Source: Chloroflexota bacterium (GTDB lineage: Bacteria > Chloroflexota > Anaerolineae > UBA4142 > SHND01). From it: a stretch of DNA of 64,000 bases. The stretch covers positions 62,001 to 126,000 of the forward strand of contig SHND01000019.1 of the NCBI GenBank assembly GCA_004295045.1, written 5' to 3'. The notes under the pieces are model-generated. The model was not told the DNA's origin. It saw only the letters and a program-made list of their open reading frames with translations, and searched no databases. Numbering within the stretch: the stretch's first letter is position 1; each line of letters begins with the position of its first letter. The translations under genes and the position numbers were made by a program. Positions 42,024 through 51,440 of the stretch are shown here, one piece after another.

Positions 42024-43472
42024 TTATCCGCCCGAAACTCCATGCACGCCGCCTTCGGTCAACGCGCGCAAATCACCCAAAACGGCGTCAACTTCTTGAA
42101 TGGTCACGGGCGCGCCGGTATTGACATGCTTGAGTTCACCGCGCGAAATTTTTTCTTGCGCGATTTCACGCACCGATTTATTTTTTGCCATCGCTTCTTT
42201 GGCAATCGCCGCGCCTTCAAGATAGCCGATGACGGGATTTAGCGCGGTGACAATGATGACATTTTTGCCGAGCCATCCTTCCGCTTTTTCGCGGTTCGCT
42301 TGAATTCCCACAACACATTTGGTTGTGAACGCATTTATCGCATTCGTGAGAATGTCCATCGCCATAAAAAGGTCATACGCAATGATCGGCATCATCACGT
42401 TCAATTCCAGTTGCCCCGCCGCGCTGGCGAGCTGCACCGTCAAATTATTGCCCATGACGTGATAGCACACCATATTCAACATTTCGGCGAGGACGGGATT
42501 CACTTTGCCGGGCATGATGGACGAGCCGGGTTGAACGGCGGGCAATCGAATCTCGTCGAGACCGGTGGTCGGACCCGACGCGAGCAAACGAAAATCATTC
42601 GCGATGCGCGTAAGCGTGACAGCGAGAGTATTGAGCGCAGCAGAAAAATCGGCAATGTCTGCCATGCTCTGCATTGATTCAAAAAGATTCCCCGACGAAC
42701 GTACGTCAAAGCCGGTTAATTCATTGATCCGCCGAATCATACGCGCGTGGTATTCAGGATGCGCGTTTAATCCCGTACCCGCCGCCGTGCCGCCAATGCC
42801 CAAACGGCGCACGCGCTCCGCCGCGGTGGCGATGCGTTCGCGGTCATTGCGAATCGCCTGCGCGTATCCGCCAAACTCTTGCCCCATGCGAATCGGCACG
42901 GCATCTTGCAAATGCGTGCGCCCCGATTTTACAATGTCGTCGAACTCGACAGATTTTTTTTGCAGCGCGTCCGCGAGCGCGTCCAACGCTTTCAACAAAT
43001 CATCCAAACGATACAACACGCCCAGCCGAATCGCGGTAGGAATCGTATCGTTGGTGCTTTGCGCCATGTTGACGTGATCGTTCGGGTTGACCGGTTTCTT
43101 GGCGTCAGTGAGCTGCACGCCAAGAATTTGATTTGCGCGATTGGCAATGACTTCGTTCACGTTCATGTTGTGCGAAGTGCCGGCGCCCGCTTGAAATGGA
43201 TTGAGTTGAAAATGCGCGGCGTGCTTGTCGTCCATCACCTCTTGCGCGGCTTGCGCAATGGCATCGGCGATTTTCGGATCGAGCAAGCCCAAATCGCGAT
43301 TTACTTCGGCGGCAGCGCGTTTGATCAACGCCATGCTGTAAATAAACGCATGATTTTGTTTCAAAGTACTGATAGGAAAATTTTGCAAGGCGCGTTGGGT
43401 CTGCGCGCCCCACAGGGCGTCTTCCGGAACTTGGAGTTCGCCCATCGAATCTTTTTCAATGCGATGAGACAT
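42024..43472 (-). CDS. fumC: Class II fumarate hydratase
   Basis: 482 residues from ATG 43472; the frame continues to 43718 but the family N-terminus (RIEKDSMGELQVPEDALWGAQTQRALQNF) starts at this ATG. The signature GSSIMPGKVNP is present, with NDHVNMAQSTND and the catalytic-His segment GRTHLQDAVPI. It interconverts fumarate and malate in the citric acid cycle. The C-terminal part is slightly extended by about 15 residues over the usual 465. Confidence 0.95.
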   Translation of the reverse strand: MSHRIEKDSMGELQVPEDALWGAQTQRALQNFPISTLKQNHAFIYSMALIKRAAAEVNRDLGLLDPKIADAIAQAAQEVMDDKHAAHFQLNPFQAGAGTSHNMNVNEVIANRANQILGVQLTDAKKPVNPNDHVNMAQSTNDTIPTAIRLGVLYRLDDLLKALDALADALQKKSVEFDDIVKSGRTHLQDAVPIRMGQEFGGYAQAIRNDRERIATAAERVRRLGIGGTAAGTGLNAHPEYHARMIRRINELTGFDVRSSGNLFESMQSMADIADFSAALNTLAVTLTRIANDFRLLASGPTTGLDEIRLPAVQPGSSIMPGKVNPVLAEMLNMVCYHVMGNNLTVQLASAAGQLELNVMMPIIAYDLFMAMDILTNAINAFTTKCVVGIQANREKAEGWLGKNVIIVTALNPVIGYLEGAAIAKEAMAKNKSVREIAQEKISRGELKHVNTGAPVTIQEVDAVLGDLRALTEGGVHGVSGG

Positions 43473-43521
43473 ATGACCTCTGGAGATTAGAGATTGTGAA
43501 TTTGGAAAATTGTGTGCGTAC

Positions 43522-43565
43522 AAGAAAAAGGCGGGTTCTCGACCTGCAAGAAGTCCCGCCCTCTT
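43522..43565 (-). terminator. Terminator of the TPR gene
   Basis: On the minus strand GGCGGG pairs with CCCGCC around a loop and runs into TTTTTCTTG. It is 14 bases after the TPR gene stop. Confidence 0.7.
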
Positions 43566-43578
43566 TTGTGTGCCAATA

Positions 43579-43950
43579 TCACTCTTTTCCCAAATCGGCA
43601 AGACTCGTGATGTTAAGAATACGCGCCCGCGCCTGGTCTTTGAGCATTTGATTATTACTGACTTGTAACAACTTGTTGAGCGCGGCATCGGCTCGTTCGC
43701 GATTGCCCAATGCTGCATTCAGGACGCCGATGTAATAGTACGCAAATTCTTGTCTGGGATCTATTTCTACCGCCTTGTCCAAGGCGCGCAGCGCGTCCTC
43801 CCAGCGTCCGGCGATATAGTACGCCGCGCCGAGCTCGAGATAATTTGCGCCGGTTGCCTCGGTCTTGACCGCACTTGCATATTTTTCAATCGCTTCGTCG
43901 GTTGTCAGAAGCGCATTGTCTGGTTTCGTTTCAGGTTGCTTGGATGGCAT
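43579..43950 (-). CDS. Small tetratricopeptide-repeat protein
   Basis: 123 residues from ATG 43950 (an in-frame start at 43992 is possible). Two TPR units are visible: ANYLELGAAYYIAGRWEDALRALDKAVEIDP and FAYYYIGVLNAALGNRERADAALNKLL. TPR proteins are scaffolds; no partner is evident. It lies between fumC and mrp and has its own terminator. Confidence 0.8.
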   Translation of the reverse strand: MPSKQPETKPDNALLTTDEAIEKYASAVKTEATGANYLELGAAYYIAGRWEDALRALDKAVEIDPRQEFAYYYIGVLNAALGNRERADAALNKLLQVSNNQMLKDQARARILNITSLADLGKE

Positions 43951-44016
43951 GCACGCTACTCCAGTGAGGATTGACGCGCGAAATTTTATCACATTCGCCG
44001 CAAAAACGAAATGACC

Positions 44017-45111
44017 TTAGCGTTTGATAATTGGAATCGCGCCCGCCGAAATCAATTCGCCTTGCGCGGCTTGCGCGTTCAACACGCTCACTTTGGCGGC
44101 AACTTGCTGTGAAATATTCTTGAAAGCGAGCCCGAGCGCGGAATCAGGTTCCGTGATAGTGACGGGCAAACCGGTATCGCCGCCCAAACGAATTTTCGGG
44201 TCGAGCGGAATTTCACCAAGGAACGGCACGCCCATTTTATCCGCCATGCGCTGCGCGCCGCCGTGATCGAAAATGTCGGTGCGTTCACCGCAATGCGGAC
44301 ACAAAAAATAACTCATGTTTTCGACAACACCCAACACGGGTACTTCGAGTTTGCGAAACATGGACACGCCGCGCACGACGTCGGACAACGCAACATCCTG
44401 CGGCGTTGCCACGATGACTGCGCCGGTGAGCGGCAATGTTTGCGCGAGGGTCAATTGCGCGTCGCCCGTCCCCGGCGGCAAATCAATCACCATGTAATCG
44501 AGCGCGCCCCATTCGACATCGGACAAAAATTGTTTGATGGCGGAATGAAGCATTGGTCCGCGCCAAATCATCGCCTGCTCGGGCGAGACGAGAAAGCCCA
44601 TGCTCATCAATTTCAAACCGAACGCCTCAATCGGTACAATCTTTTCGTTCTCCGCCAGCGGCTTTTGATGTTCGACGCCGAGCATGATCGGAATGTTCGG
44701 TCCGTAAATATCTGCATCGAGCAGTCCGACACGCGCGCCCGATTGCGCCAGCGCGACTGCGAGATTCACGGCAGTGGTGGTCTTGCCCACGCCGCCTTTG
44801 CCCGACGCCACTGCAATCGTCGCGCGCACATCCATTTGCAAGCGACCGCTGATCCGCATGTCGGTCGGCACGTTCGCGTCCCATTTGATAGCAACAGTTT
44901 TGACGCCGGGGATGGCTTTGACTGCCGCCGTCGCTTCACTGTCAATTTGTCCGCGCAAAGGACACGCGGGCGTCGTCAACACAATCGTAAAATTCACATT
45001 GTCGTCTTGAATCGAAACATCGCGAATCATTTTCAATGTCACAAGATCGCGGTGTAATTCGGGTTCTTGCACATGGCTCAATGCGTTCAAGACTTGCTGT
45101 TCGGTAACCAT
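44017..45111 (-). CDS. mrp: Mrp/NBP35-family iron-sulfur carrier ATPase
   Basis: 364 residues. Residues 1-85 are a MIP18/DUF59 domain ([19 protein letters not shown]). The P-loop is [15 protein letters not shown] near residue 105, with the deviant Walker A Lys. The Cys pair CPHCG near residue 275 would bind a bridging [4Fe-4S] cluster. Mrp/ApbC proteins load clusters onto target enzymes; the many iron-sulfur subunits in this window are natural clients. Confidence 0.93.
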   Translation of the reverse strand: MVTEQQVLNALSHVQEPELHRDLVTLKMIRDVSIQDDNVNFTIVLTTPACPLRGQIDSEATAAVKAIPGVKTVAIKWDANVPTDMRISGRLQMDVRATIAVASGKGGVGKTTTAVNLAVALAQSGARVGLLDADIYGPNIPIMLGVEHQKPLAENEKIVPIEAFGLKLMSMGFLVSPEQAMIWRGPMLHSAIKQFLSDVEWGALDYMVIDLPPGTGDAQLTLAQTLPLTGAVIVATPQDVALSDVVRGVSMFRKLEVPVLGVVENMSYFLCPHCGERTDIFDHGGAQRMADKMGVPFLGEIPLDPKIRLGGDTGLPVTITEPDSALGLAFKNISQQVAAKVSVLNAQAAQGELISAGAIPIIKR

Positions 45112-45332
45112 TCGTTTCCTCTCTGAAAAATAATGTTATCCGTCACCAACATTTGGTGTCCACTAATCAGTTCACTTGCACAGGTGCGCCTTACTTAATT
45201 CCCCCATCCTTTTTCTACTTGTTCGCGCAGCGCATCTGGAAACCACTCGAGATACTTTTCAACCGCCACACCTTCGCAAATTTTCAAAAGGCGCGCGCAT
45301 CGGAACGCGTGAGGCGAGGTCAGGATTCCTAC

Positions 45333-45569
45333 TCAGGTCCCCATCGCAGTTGAGAGTGCACGTTCTGCAACTTCCGGTAATTCGATGGATACAAACATGG
45401 ATGCAGGATACAAATATCCGTCGCGTTCGGAAGTCTCCTCATCAATCACGCGAATCATATTGTGTTTTTCTGCGCCTGCATCGGGCAACCTACGATAGAC
45501 TTTGCCGAGAATGAGACTGGCGGGGTTACCTTCGTTGTTAATACAAATCACAAAACTGTCCCTTGCCAT
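45333..45569 (-). CDS. Small conserved hypothetical protein
   Basis: 78 residues from ATG 45569. Pattern ARDSFVICINNEGNPASLILGKVYRRLPD then IRVIDEETSERDGYLYPASMFV, which I recall as a small conserved family of unknown function in cyanobacteria and Chloroflexota, probably an SH3-like beta fold. The 220-base gap downstream (45112-45332) holds a minus-strand frame without a start that ends in YLEWFPDALREQVEKGWGN, perhaps a gene relic. Confidence 0.6.
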   Translation of the reverse strand: MARDSFVICINNEGNPASLILGKVYRRLPDAGAEKHNMIRVIDEETSERDGYLYPASMFVSIELPEVAERALSTAMGT

Positions 45570-45656
45570 AGACACGTTCCAAATAACGTCGAATTTCTAT
45601 CCCTCGTCTGCTTGCAATAGTCTCAATGTCAGTGATTGCAGTGAGGATTTGAAATT

Positions 45657-46076
45657 TCATTGACGCTCATCGCCCCGCGCAATCTTTCTCTGCGGCGATT
45701 CTTCCACCAATTGCATCAACTCTATTGCGTTCCCATCGGGGTCACGAATCCATGCTTGCTGGTTGTGGTCCAAGCCCACTTGCGGCTCATGCTCTATCGC
45801 AATTCCTTCGCGCCGCAAATGCTCCACCATTTCATGCAAATTGTCGGTGAGCAAACACAAGTGCATGAAACTCTGTTTGCGCTGCGTGTCGGGCTCAGGT
45901 CCGTGCGGAAAAATTTCGATAAAGCGGTCTCCGTTCACGTGCAAATAAATGAGCATCAACGAACCATCGTCACGATTCAAACGAAAGGATTCGCGAATTC
46001 CCAGTTTTGCATAAAACGCGAGAGTGCGTTCGATGTCGTGGACGGCGAAAGCGGTATGACCGAGGTCGGTGATCAT
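45657..46076 (-). CDS. VOC-family (glyoxalase-like) protein
   Basis: 139 residues from ATG 46076. One vicinal-oxygen-chelate domain: LGHTAFAVHDIERTLAFYAKLG at the N-terminus (metal His), MLIYLHVNGDRFIEIFP, and HLCLLTDNLHEMVEHLRREG plus WIRDPDGNAIELMQL at the C-terminus (His, Glu). Lactoylglutathione lyase or a related enzyme; substrate not defined. TATAAT on the minus strand (46088-46083) lies six bases before the ATG, suggesting leaderless translation. Confidence 0.85.
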   Translation of the reverse strand: MITDLGHTAFAVHDIERTLAFYAKLGIRESFRLNRDDGSLMLIYLHVNGDRFIEIFPHGPEPDTQRKQSFMHLCLLTDNLHEMVEHLRREGIAIEHEPQVGLDHNQQAWIRDPDGNAIELMQLVEESPQRKIARGDERQ

Positions 46077-46113
46077 TTTGAGATTATACGCCAAAACATT
46101 TTTGCGTCTATTT

Positions 46114-46147
46114 AAAAAAAGAGGCGGCGATTTTCACCGCCGCCTCC
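46114..46147 (-). terminator. Terminator of the pyruvate dehydrogenase operon
   Basis: GAGGCGGCG pairs with CGCCGCCTC around 7 bases; on the minus strand seven T follow. It begins at the E2 stop codon. Confidence 0.85.
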
Positions 46148-47467
46148 TCAATATGCGAGTAACAGATTCACCGGATTCTCCAATAGTTTCTTGAGCTCTT
46201 GCAGATACTCGGCTCCCAACGCGCCGTCAACGATGCGGTGATCAACCGAAAGCGTTGCTTTCATCACTTGGGCAATTTGAATTTGGTCGTTGATGACAAC
46301 GGGGACTTTTTTCACTGCACCGACCGCGAGAATGCTCGACTCGGGCGGGTTGATGATCGCAGAAAATTCGTCAATCCCGTACATCCCCAAGTTACTGACC
46401 GTGAATGTGCCGGGACCCAAGTCGTCGGGTTTCATTTTATTGGCGCGCGCGCGTGCGGCGAGTTCTTTGGTTTCAATTGCGATTTGCTTTAATGATTTTT
46501 TATCCGCATTGTGCAAAACGGGCGTGAGCAAACCATCGTCAACGGAAACCGCGATGCCAACATTGATGACATCGTGCATTTCCAACTTGTCGCCTTTGAA
46601 ATACGCGTTGACGGCTGGAAATTTCTGTAACGTGCGCGCACAAGCGGCGACAATCAAATCGTTCACCGAAAGTTTTTCGGCATCGTTCGCCGCCAGTGCA
46701 TTCAACTGCGCGCGCAGCTTCATCGCCTCATCCATGAAAATTTCGATGGTGAGATAAAAATGTGGAATCGTAGATTTTGATTCCTGCAAACGCCGCGCGA
46801 TGACTTGGCGCATTTTGCTCAATGGCTGCTCACCCGCGACAAGTTGTGCCGGCGTTTGCGCTGGGCTTGTCGAAACGGGCGCGGTGGTTAGGACAGCAGC
46901 GGGCGACGGTTTTGGCATGGGCGCCGCTTGCGCTGGGCTCGTCGAAGGTGGCGCAGAGGGGGCGCGTGTTTGCAAAAATGCTTTGACGTCGCGTTCGATG
47001 ATGCGCCCGTTTGGACCCGTGCCATGTAAGGCGGCGAGATCAATGCCTTCCGCACGCGCGATATTTTTTGCCAACGGAGATACTTTGATGCGTTCGCCGT
47101 TCGTCGAGACGGTCGGAGCAACGGACGCGACGGACGCGTGAGGTTGCGCTTGTGCAGGCGCTGCGGGGGGGGGTGATTCCTTTTTCGCTTCCGCAGGCGC
47201 GGGCGATGCAGGAGCAGAGACACTTTCGCCTGCCGCCGTAATCACCGCAATCGGCGTACTCACAGGCACAGTTTCGCCCACTTGAACCAGAATTTGCGCT
47301 AACGTTCCCGCGACCGGCGCTTCCAAATCAACCGTCGCTTTTTCAGTTTCGATTTCGCCGATCACTTGACCGCGTTCGACGGCATCGCCCACTTTATTAA
47401 TCCAGCGCGAAACTTTGCCTTCCGTCATATCAAAGCCCATCGAGGGCATCGTGACATTGGTGGACAT
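46148..47467 (-). CDS. Dihydrolipoamide acetyltransferase (E2) of pyruvate dehydrogenase
   Basis: 439 residues from ATG 47467. Lipoyl domain (1-80, Lys in IETEKATVDLEA), Ala/Pro-rich linker, E3-binding domain (about 130-170, SPLAKNIARAEGIDLAALHGTGPNGRI), second linker and catalytic domain (about 215-439, VDHRIVDGALGAEYL). It makes acetyl-CoA from the acetyl-lipoyl arm. It follows E1beta after a hairpin element and is followed by a terminator. E3 is supplied by the lpd gene at 54.3 kb. Confidence 0.93.
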   Translation of the reverse strand: MSTNVTMPSMGFDMTEGKVSRWINKVGDAVERGQVIGEIETEKATVDLEAPVAGTLAQILVQVGETVPVSTPIAVITAAGESVSAPASPAPAEAKKESPPPAAPAQAQPHASVASVAPTVSTNGERIKVSPLAKNIARAEGIDLAALHGTGPNGRIIERDVKAFLQTRAPSAPPSTSPAQAAPMPKPSPAAVLTTAPVSTSPAQTPAQLVAGEQPLSKMRQVIARRLQESKSTIPHFYLTIEIFMDEAMKLRAQLNALAANDAEKLSVNDLIVAACARTLQKFPAVNAYFKGDKLEMHDVINVGIAVSVDDGLLTPVLHNADKKSLKQIAIETKELAARARANKMKPDDLGPGTFTVSNLGMYGIDEFSAIINPPESSILAVGAVKKVPVVINDQIQIAQVMKATLSVDHRIVDGALGAEYLQELKKLLENPVNLLLAY

Positions 47468-47469
47468 AG

Positions 47470-47545
47470 GAATCAATGCTCAATGCTCAATGCTCAATGC
47501 TCAACGAGTTGTTCCATTGTGCATTCGGCATTGTGCATTCGGCAT
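47470..47545 (-). repeat. Tandem-word hairpin element between PDH E1beta and E2 (word: CAATGCT / GCATTCG)
   Basis: On the plus strand four copies of CAATGCT face two copies of the 14-base unit TTGTGCATTCGGCA. The two sides pair imperfectly. The element starts at the E1beta stop codon (47546) and ends at the E2 start. Confidence 0.75.
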
Positions 47546-48526
47546 TCACGCAAGCATCGCTTTCACTTGCTGCATTACTTTTGCTTCATCCGGGAACGAA
47601 AGTTTTTCCAAGTTTGACGCGTAGGGCAATGGCACTTCGAGTTGGGTCAAACGTTCGACGGGCGCATCGAGATAATCAAATGTTTCGTAACCGATGCGCG
47701 CGGCGACTTCGGCGCTGATGCCGTACGTCATCCAATCTTCAGTGAGAACGAGCGCGCGATGTGTTTTGCGAATCGAATTGTAGACCGTCTCCCAATCAAT
47801 TGGACGGAGTGAACGCAAATCAACGATTTCGACGTTAATGTTTTCTTTTGCCAATTCATTCGCCGCGTTCAACGCGACATGCACCATGCGCGAATAGGTG
47901 ACGATGGTCAAATCCTTGCCGTCGCGTTTTACGTCCGCAACACCAAAGGGCACACGGAATTCACCCTGCGGCACTTGGCCCTTTTCGCCATACAAACGCG
48001 AGTGCTCAATAAACACCACAGGATTTTGCGAATACATTGCGGTCGTGAGCAAACCTTTCGCGTCGTACGGCGTCGAAGGCATTACCACAATCAAACCGGG
48101 GACATGCGCGAACCACGCTTCGAACGATTGCGAATGGGTGGCGGCGAGTTGCCCCCAACCGGCGGCGGTGCGAATGACAACGGGGGCGCGCATCGTGCCG
48201 CCAAACATGGAGTGAATTTTCGCGGTGTTGTTGATGATTTGGTCCATCGCGACGAGCGCAAAATTGATCGTCATGATTTCCGCGATTGGTTTCATCCCGC
48301 CCATCGCCGCGCCCGTTGCAACGCCGATAATGCCCATTTCCGCGATTGGCGTATCAATCACACGTCGTCCGCCGAATTCATCATACAAGCCGCGCGTCAC
48401 CGCGTACGTTCCGCCCCACACGCCAACCTCTTCGCCCATGATGACCACGTTTTCGTCGCGTTTCATTGCTTCGCGCATCGCTTCCTTGAGCGCATCGCGA
48501 TAAGTCACTTGAATCATATCAGCCAT
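47546..48526 (-). CDS. pdhB: Pyruvate dehydrogenase E1 component, beta subunit
   Basis: 326 residues from ATG 48526. Motifs: VVIMGEEVGVWGGTYAVTRGLYDEFG, AEIMTINFALVAMDQIINNTAKIH and VVFIEHSRLYG. The IHSMFGG region is typical of pyruvate (or acetoin) dehydrogenase E1beta. It lies four bases after E1alpha in the same operon. Confidence 0.92.
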   Translation of the reverse strand: MADMIQVTYRDALKEAMREAMKRDENVVIMGEEVGVWGGTYAVTRGLYDEFGGRRVIDTPIAEMGIIGVATGAAMGGMKPIAEIMTINFALVAMDQIINNTAKIHSMFGGTMRAPVVIRTAAGWGQLAATHSQSFEAWFAHVPGLIVVMPSTPYDAKGLLTTAMYSQNPVVFIEHSRLYGEKGQVPQGEFRVPFGVADVKRDGKDLTIVTYSRMVHVALNAANELAKENINVEIVDLRSLRPIDWETVYNSIRKTHRALVLTEDWMTYGISAEVAARIGYETFDYLDAPVERLTQLEVPLPYASNLEKLSFPDEAKVMQQVKAMLA

Positions 48527-48530
48527 CGTC

Positions 48531-49544
48531 TCATTCCTCCACCAAAATATCTGTATAGAGTTCGCTGGGATCGGGGAATGGACTGTCTTCGGCAAATTGG
48601 ACTGCCTCTGCGACTTGCTTGTCCACGCGCGTAAAAGTTTCTTTGATCAGCGCGTCGTCTGCCCAACCGCGTTCGATCAACTTTTTCTCCCACCGATTGA
48701 GTGGATCATCCGGGCGCCGATTCTCGACCTCTTCTTTGGTGCGATAGCGCTGCGGATCACCCATCGAATGTCCTTTGAAACGATATGTCATCGCTTCCAC
48801 CATTTGCGGACCTTCACCGCTGCGTGCGCGATTCACATATTCTTGAATCGTCGTGTACACCAATTCAATATCGTTGCCGTCAATCCGTGTGGCAGGCATT
48901 CGATAGGCGGATGCCTTTTCGTAAATGTTCGCGACGGCAGAGGCGCGGTCCACCGCCGTCCCCATGCCAAACATATTGTTCTCGATAAGAAAGACCACCG
49001 GCAATTTCCAAAGCGCCGCCATGTTCAAGGCTTCATGAAACATTCCGATATTTGTCGCGCCTTCGCCCATCACACAAAACGCGATGCGGTCACGTTTGAG
49101 ATATTGATGTGAAAACGCCATCCCAGCCGCGAGCGGAATGTGTCCGCCGACGATCGCGTAGCCGCCCCACATGTGATGCTTTACGCTTGCAAAGTGCATC
49201 GAACCGCCTTTACCCTTTACGAGCCCTGTGGCTTTACCATACAGTTCCGCCATCGCCGGTTTTGGGTCCACGCCGCGCGCCAGCACCCAACCATGATCGC
49301 GATAATGCGTAAAAATATCGTCGTCAGGATGCATCGCCGCAACCGCGCCAACCGCAATGGATTCTTCGCCGATGTAAAGATGCAAAAAGCCGCCGACCTT
49401 TTTCTGAGTGTACGCGTATTCCGCCGCCTCTTCAAAGCGGCGAATCAACATCATCTGTTCGAGCCAATGCAGCGCGGTCTCGCGCGAAATTTCGAGACTC
49501 GGAGATGTTGCCACAGAAACTTTTTTTGCCACAGCAGTAGTCAT
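48531..49544 (-). CDS. pdhA: Pyruvate dehydrogenase E1 component, alpha subunit
   Basis: 337 residues. ThDP motif region CVMGEGATNIGMFHEALNMAALWKLPVVFLIENN (near residues 150-185), substrate-side GGFLHLYIGEESIAVGA, and phosphorylation-loop-like GHSMGDPQRYRTKEE. This matches PdhA/AcoA. It is the first gene of the pdhA-pdhB-E2 operon. Acetoin dehydrogenase is the alternative, but no acetoin-specific gene is nearby. Confidence 0.92.
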   Translation of the reverse strand: MTTAVAKKVSVATSPSLEISRETALHWLEQMMLIRRFEEAAEYAYTQKKVGGFLHLYIGEESIAVGAVAAMHPDDDIFTHYRDHGWVLARGVDPKPAMAELYGKATGLVKGKGGSMHFASVKHHMWGGYAIVGGHIPLAAGMAFSHQYLKRDRIAFCVMGEGATNIGMFHEALNMAALWKLPVVFLIENNMFGMGTAVDRASAVANIYEKASAYRMPATRIDGNDIELVYTTIQEYVNRARSGEGPQMVEAMTYRFKGHSMGDPQRYRTKEEVENRRPDDPLNRWEKKLIERGWADDALIKETFTRVDKQVAEAVQFAEDSPFPDPSELYTDILVEE

Positions 49545-49866
49545 TCTTCTCTCCTAAAATAAAATGCGATGTCCTCTTGCCGTACAAAGAAAACGTCGCG
49601 CTGTCGAAAGACTATCGTCGTGCGTACAGCTCGAGCGGCTCGGACTGTATTCTTGTACATTTGCAAACCCAATGTCATCATCGGGCTGCGGCACGAGGTC
49701 TTACACAGCCGACGCTCGAAAAGCAGCTTCAAGTCAATCGGCAAACGCTACAACGCGTTTGAATCTTGATGCAACAAATAAAATAACACACGAATGCGAA
49801 TTTCGTTGCGTCTCCAGCAAGCGCTCGAAATTGTAACACACTTCCGCAGAGTGACGAACTTGTGCC
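49545..49866. other. Intergenic region without a convincing gene
   Basis: This 322-base stretch between pdhA and speE has short frames on both strands. One plus-strand frame (TTG 49577 to 49762) ends in ARGLTQPTLEKQLQVNRQ, which looks like a helix-turn-helix remnant, but has no ribosome site and an odd start. It probably holds the pdhA promoter and a possible gene relic. Confidence 0.4.
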
Positions 49867-50688
49867 TCACGCTAGAACTTTTTCCCTCACCCCTTTCGGC
49901 AAAAAGAACCACGCGTGGTCGTCGCGCGAATAAACGCGCGTCGGTGGACAAAAATTATTACGCGCGATTTTCGGGTCGAGCGTTCTGGATGCGACGGTGA
50001 ATGTCCACCAATTGCCCGGATACATCGCGAGTGGCACCGTTACCAATTCAATGTGCTTGAACAAACCGCGCAGCGCGCGCATCACACTTTTCACCGTGTC
50101 CGCGTGAAAATGCAACGATTCGGTTTGCGCGGACAAGAAACCGTCAGGCGCGAGATGCTCCGCGCAAAGTTTGTAAAACGGACGCTCGAATAACGGCTTG
50201 GCGGGACCAATCGGGTCGGTCAAATCGAGAATAATCGCGTCCCAAAGTTTGCCGCTCGCGCGCAATAATTTTTCGCCATCTTCAAAACGCAGTTGCGCGC
50301 GTTTGTCCTTGTAACCCACCGCGAGTTTCGGAAAATATTCCTTTGCTACCGCGACGACTTGTTGGTCGAGTTCGCACTGCACCGCGTTTTCGATGGAAGG
50401 ATATTTCATCACCTCGCGCATTGTGCCGCCATCGCCGCCGCCGATAATCAACACGTTGCGCGGCTGCGCATGCGCTTGCAAAATCGGATGCACCAAGAGT
50501 TCGTGATAAAAATGTTCTTCGCGCGTCGTCAGTTGCACAATATCGTCGAGCGCGAGAACGCGTCCGTGAAAAGGCGAATCAAAGACAAGAATCTTTTGGT
50601 ACTTGCTGCGCCCGCGATACAAAACGCGCGTCACGGGATAACGCGCGTTGATGGGTGAGGTGGGTTCGTTTTCGGTAAAGAATTTCAT
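49867..50688 (-). CDS. speE: Spermidine synthase (polyamine aminopropyltransferase)
   Basis: 273 residues from ATG 50688. N-terminal beta domain, then SAM-like motif RNVLIIGGGDGGTMREVMKYPSIENAVQCELDQQVV (begins near residue 78), the catalytic Asp region WDAIILDLTDPIGPAKPLF and GFLSAQTES. It transfers the aminopropyl group of decarboxylated SAM to putrescine. No speD is nearby. Confidence 0.93.
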   Translation of the reverse strand: MKFFTENEPTSPINARYPVTRVLYRGRSKYQKILVFDSPFHGRVLALDDIVQLTTREEHFYHELLVHPILQAHAQPRNVLIIGGGDGGTMREVMKYPSIENAVQCELDQQVVAVAKEYFPKLAVGYKDKRAQLRFEDGEKLLRASGKLWDAIILDLTDPIGPAKPLFERPFYKLCAEHLAPDGFLSAQTESLHFHADTVKSVMRALRGLFKHIELVTVPLAMYPGNWWTFTVASRTLDPKIARNNFCPPTRVYSRDDHAWFFLPKGVREKVLA

Positions 50689-50714
50689 TTGACACAAATA
50701 ACGACGAGATGATT

Positions 50715-51074
50715 TTATATCTCGTCGTCCTTTACTTCCAATTCCTTATTCAAGAACTCCAACACATCCTCCAATGAACGCACAGGCGATTCCAAAATGC
50801 CATCCTCTTTGTGAGAGTGATGCGGATGAGAGTCAACACGCGGATGATGCGGCGCATTATCCCAGCCTTGAATCAATTCATTCTGCTCATCCAGCCAATA
50901 GTACGCGTATTTCGTCAATGTGCCATCCAGCGAAACCTCCGATACGCGCAGATTGCTGCCGTCCGCCAAAATCAATTTTGCTTTGTAAAGCTCAATTCCT
51001 TCGCGACGTTGAAAGTCTTCCGTTTCAACATTTACGATGAGCCGCGAATAACGTTCAAACAACTCCTGTTTCAT
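50715..51074 (-). CDS. DUF6516 (TumE-like) protein, putative toxin
   Basis: 119 residues. Pattern AKLILADGSNLRVSEVSLDG, KYAYYWLDEQNELIQGWDNAPHHP and FPHHSH-like HPHHSHKEDG, the DUF6516 signature. This family occurs as the second gene of small two-gene modules and is considered toxin-like; its start overlaps the partner stop by four bases. Activity is not established from the sequence. Confidence 0.75.
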   Translation of the reverse strand: MKQELFERYSRLIVNVETEDFQRREGIELYKAKLILADGSNLRVSEVSLDGTLTKYAYYWLDEQNELIQGWDNAPHHPRVDSHPHHSHKEDGILESPVRSLEDVLEFLNKELEVKDDEI

Positions 51075-51394
51075 GTTGTCGACGCTAGCTTTGCCATTGC
51101 AGCTCGCGCGTTTTGGACACGTTCAAGCACGTTCAACCAGAAAAACCAATCATTATAATCTTCGTGTGCTTGCGCGGTATTCATCGCGCCAAGTTTTTTC
51201 TCAAAGGCATTAAAGGTCATTCCGTATTTTTTTTCTAGGCGGCGAACATTCGCGGACGCTTCGCGCTGTGCCTGCGTCAATTCCTTTGCACGCGTTTTGG
51301 CTGCCATTCGCAGCGCAACACGCAGCAAGCGGTCCTGCTCTCCTTCAACGAGTTGTTCGATCGCTTTCGGCACACGCACTTGAATTGTATTCAT
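51071..51394 (-). CDS. Partner of the DUF6516 protein, putative antitoxin
   Basis: 107 residues, mostly helical: MNTIQVRVPKAIEQLVEGEQDRLLRVALR at the N-terminus, then a long charged helix with EKKYGMTFNAFEKKLGAM and a Trp-rich end (DYNDWFFWLNVLERV). The N-terminus could be a short beta-strand/helix DNA-binding region. It overlaps the DUF6516 start (ATGA), the normal arrangement for antitoxin then toxin. Confidence 0.7.
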   Translation of the reverse strand: MNTIQVRVPKAIEQLVEGEQDRLLRVALRMAAKTRAKELTQAQREASANVRRLEKKYGMTFNAFEKKLGAMNTAQAHEDYNDWFFWLNVLERVQNARAAMAKLASTT

Positions 51395-51440
51395 AAGATT
51401 CCTCGCTGGTTCAACAAACGCGCGAAATTATAACATACCG

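Noticed and set aside
43473..43718. N-terminal extension of fumarase by 82 residues
   Set aside because: The extension has no similarity to fumarase and overlaps the terminator of the upstream gene; ATG 43472 starts at the family N-terminus.
49577..49762. Helix-turn-helix mini-gene upstream of speE/pdhA
   Set aside because: A suggestive ending (QPTLEKQLQVNRQ) but TTG start, no ribosome site and odd composition; mentioned only as a possible relic.
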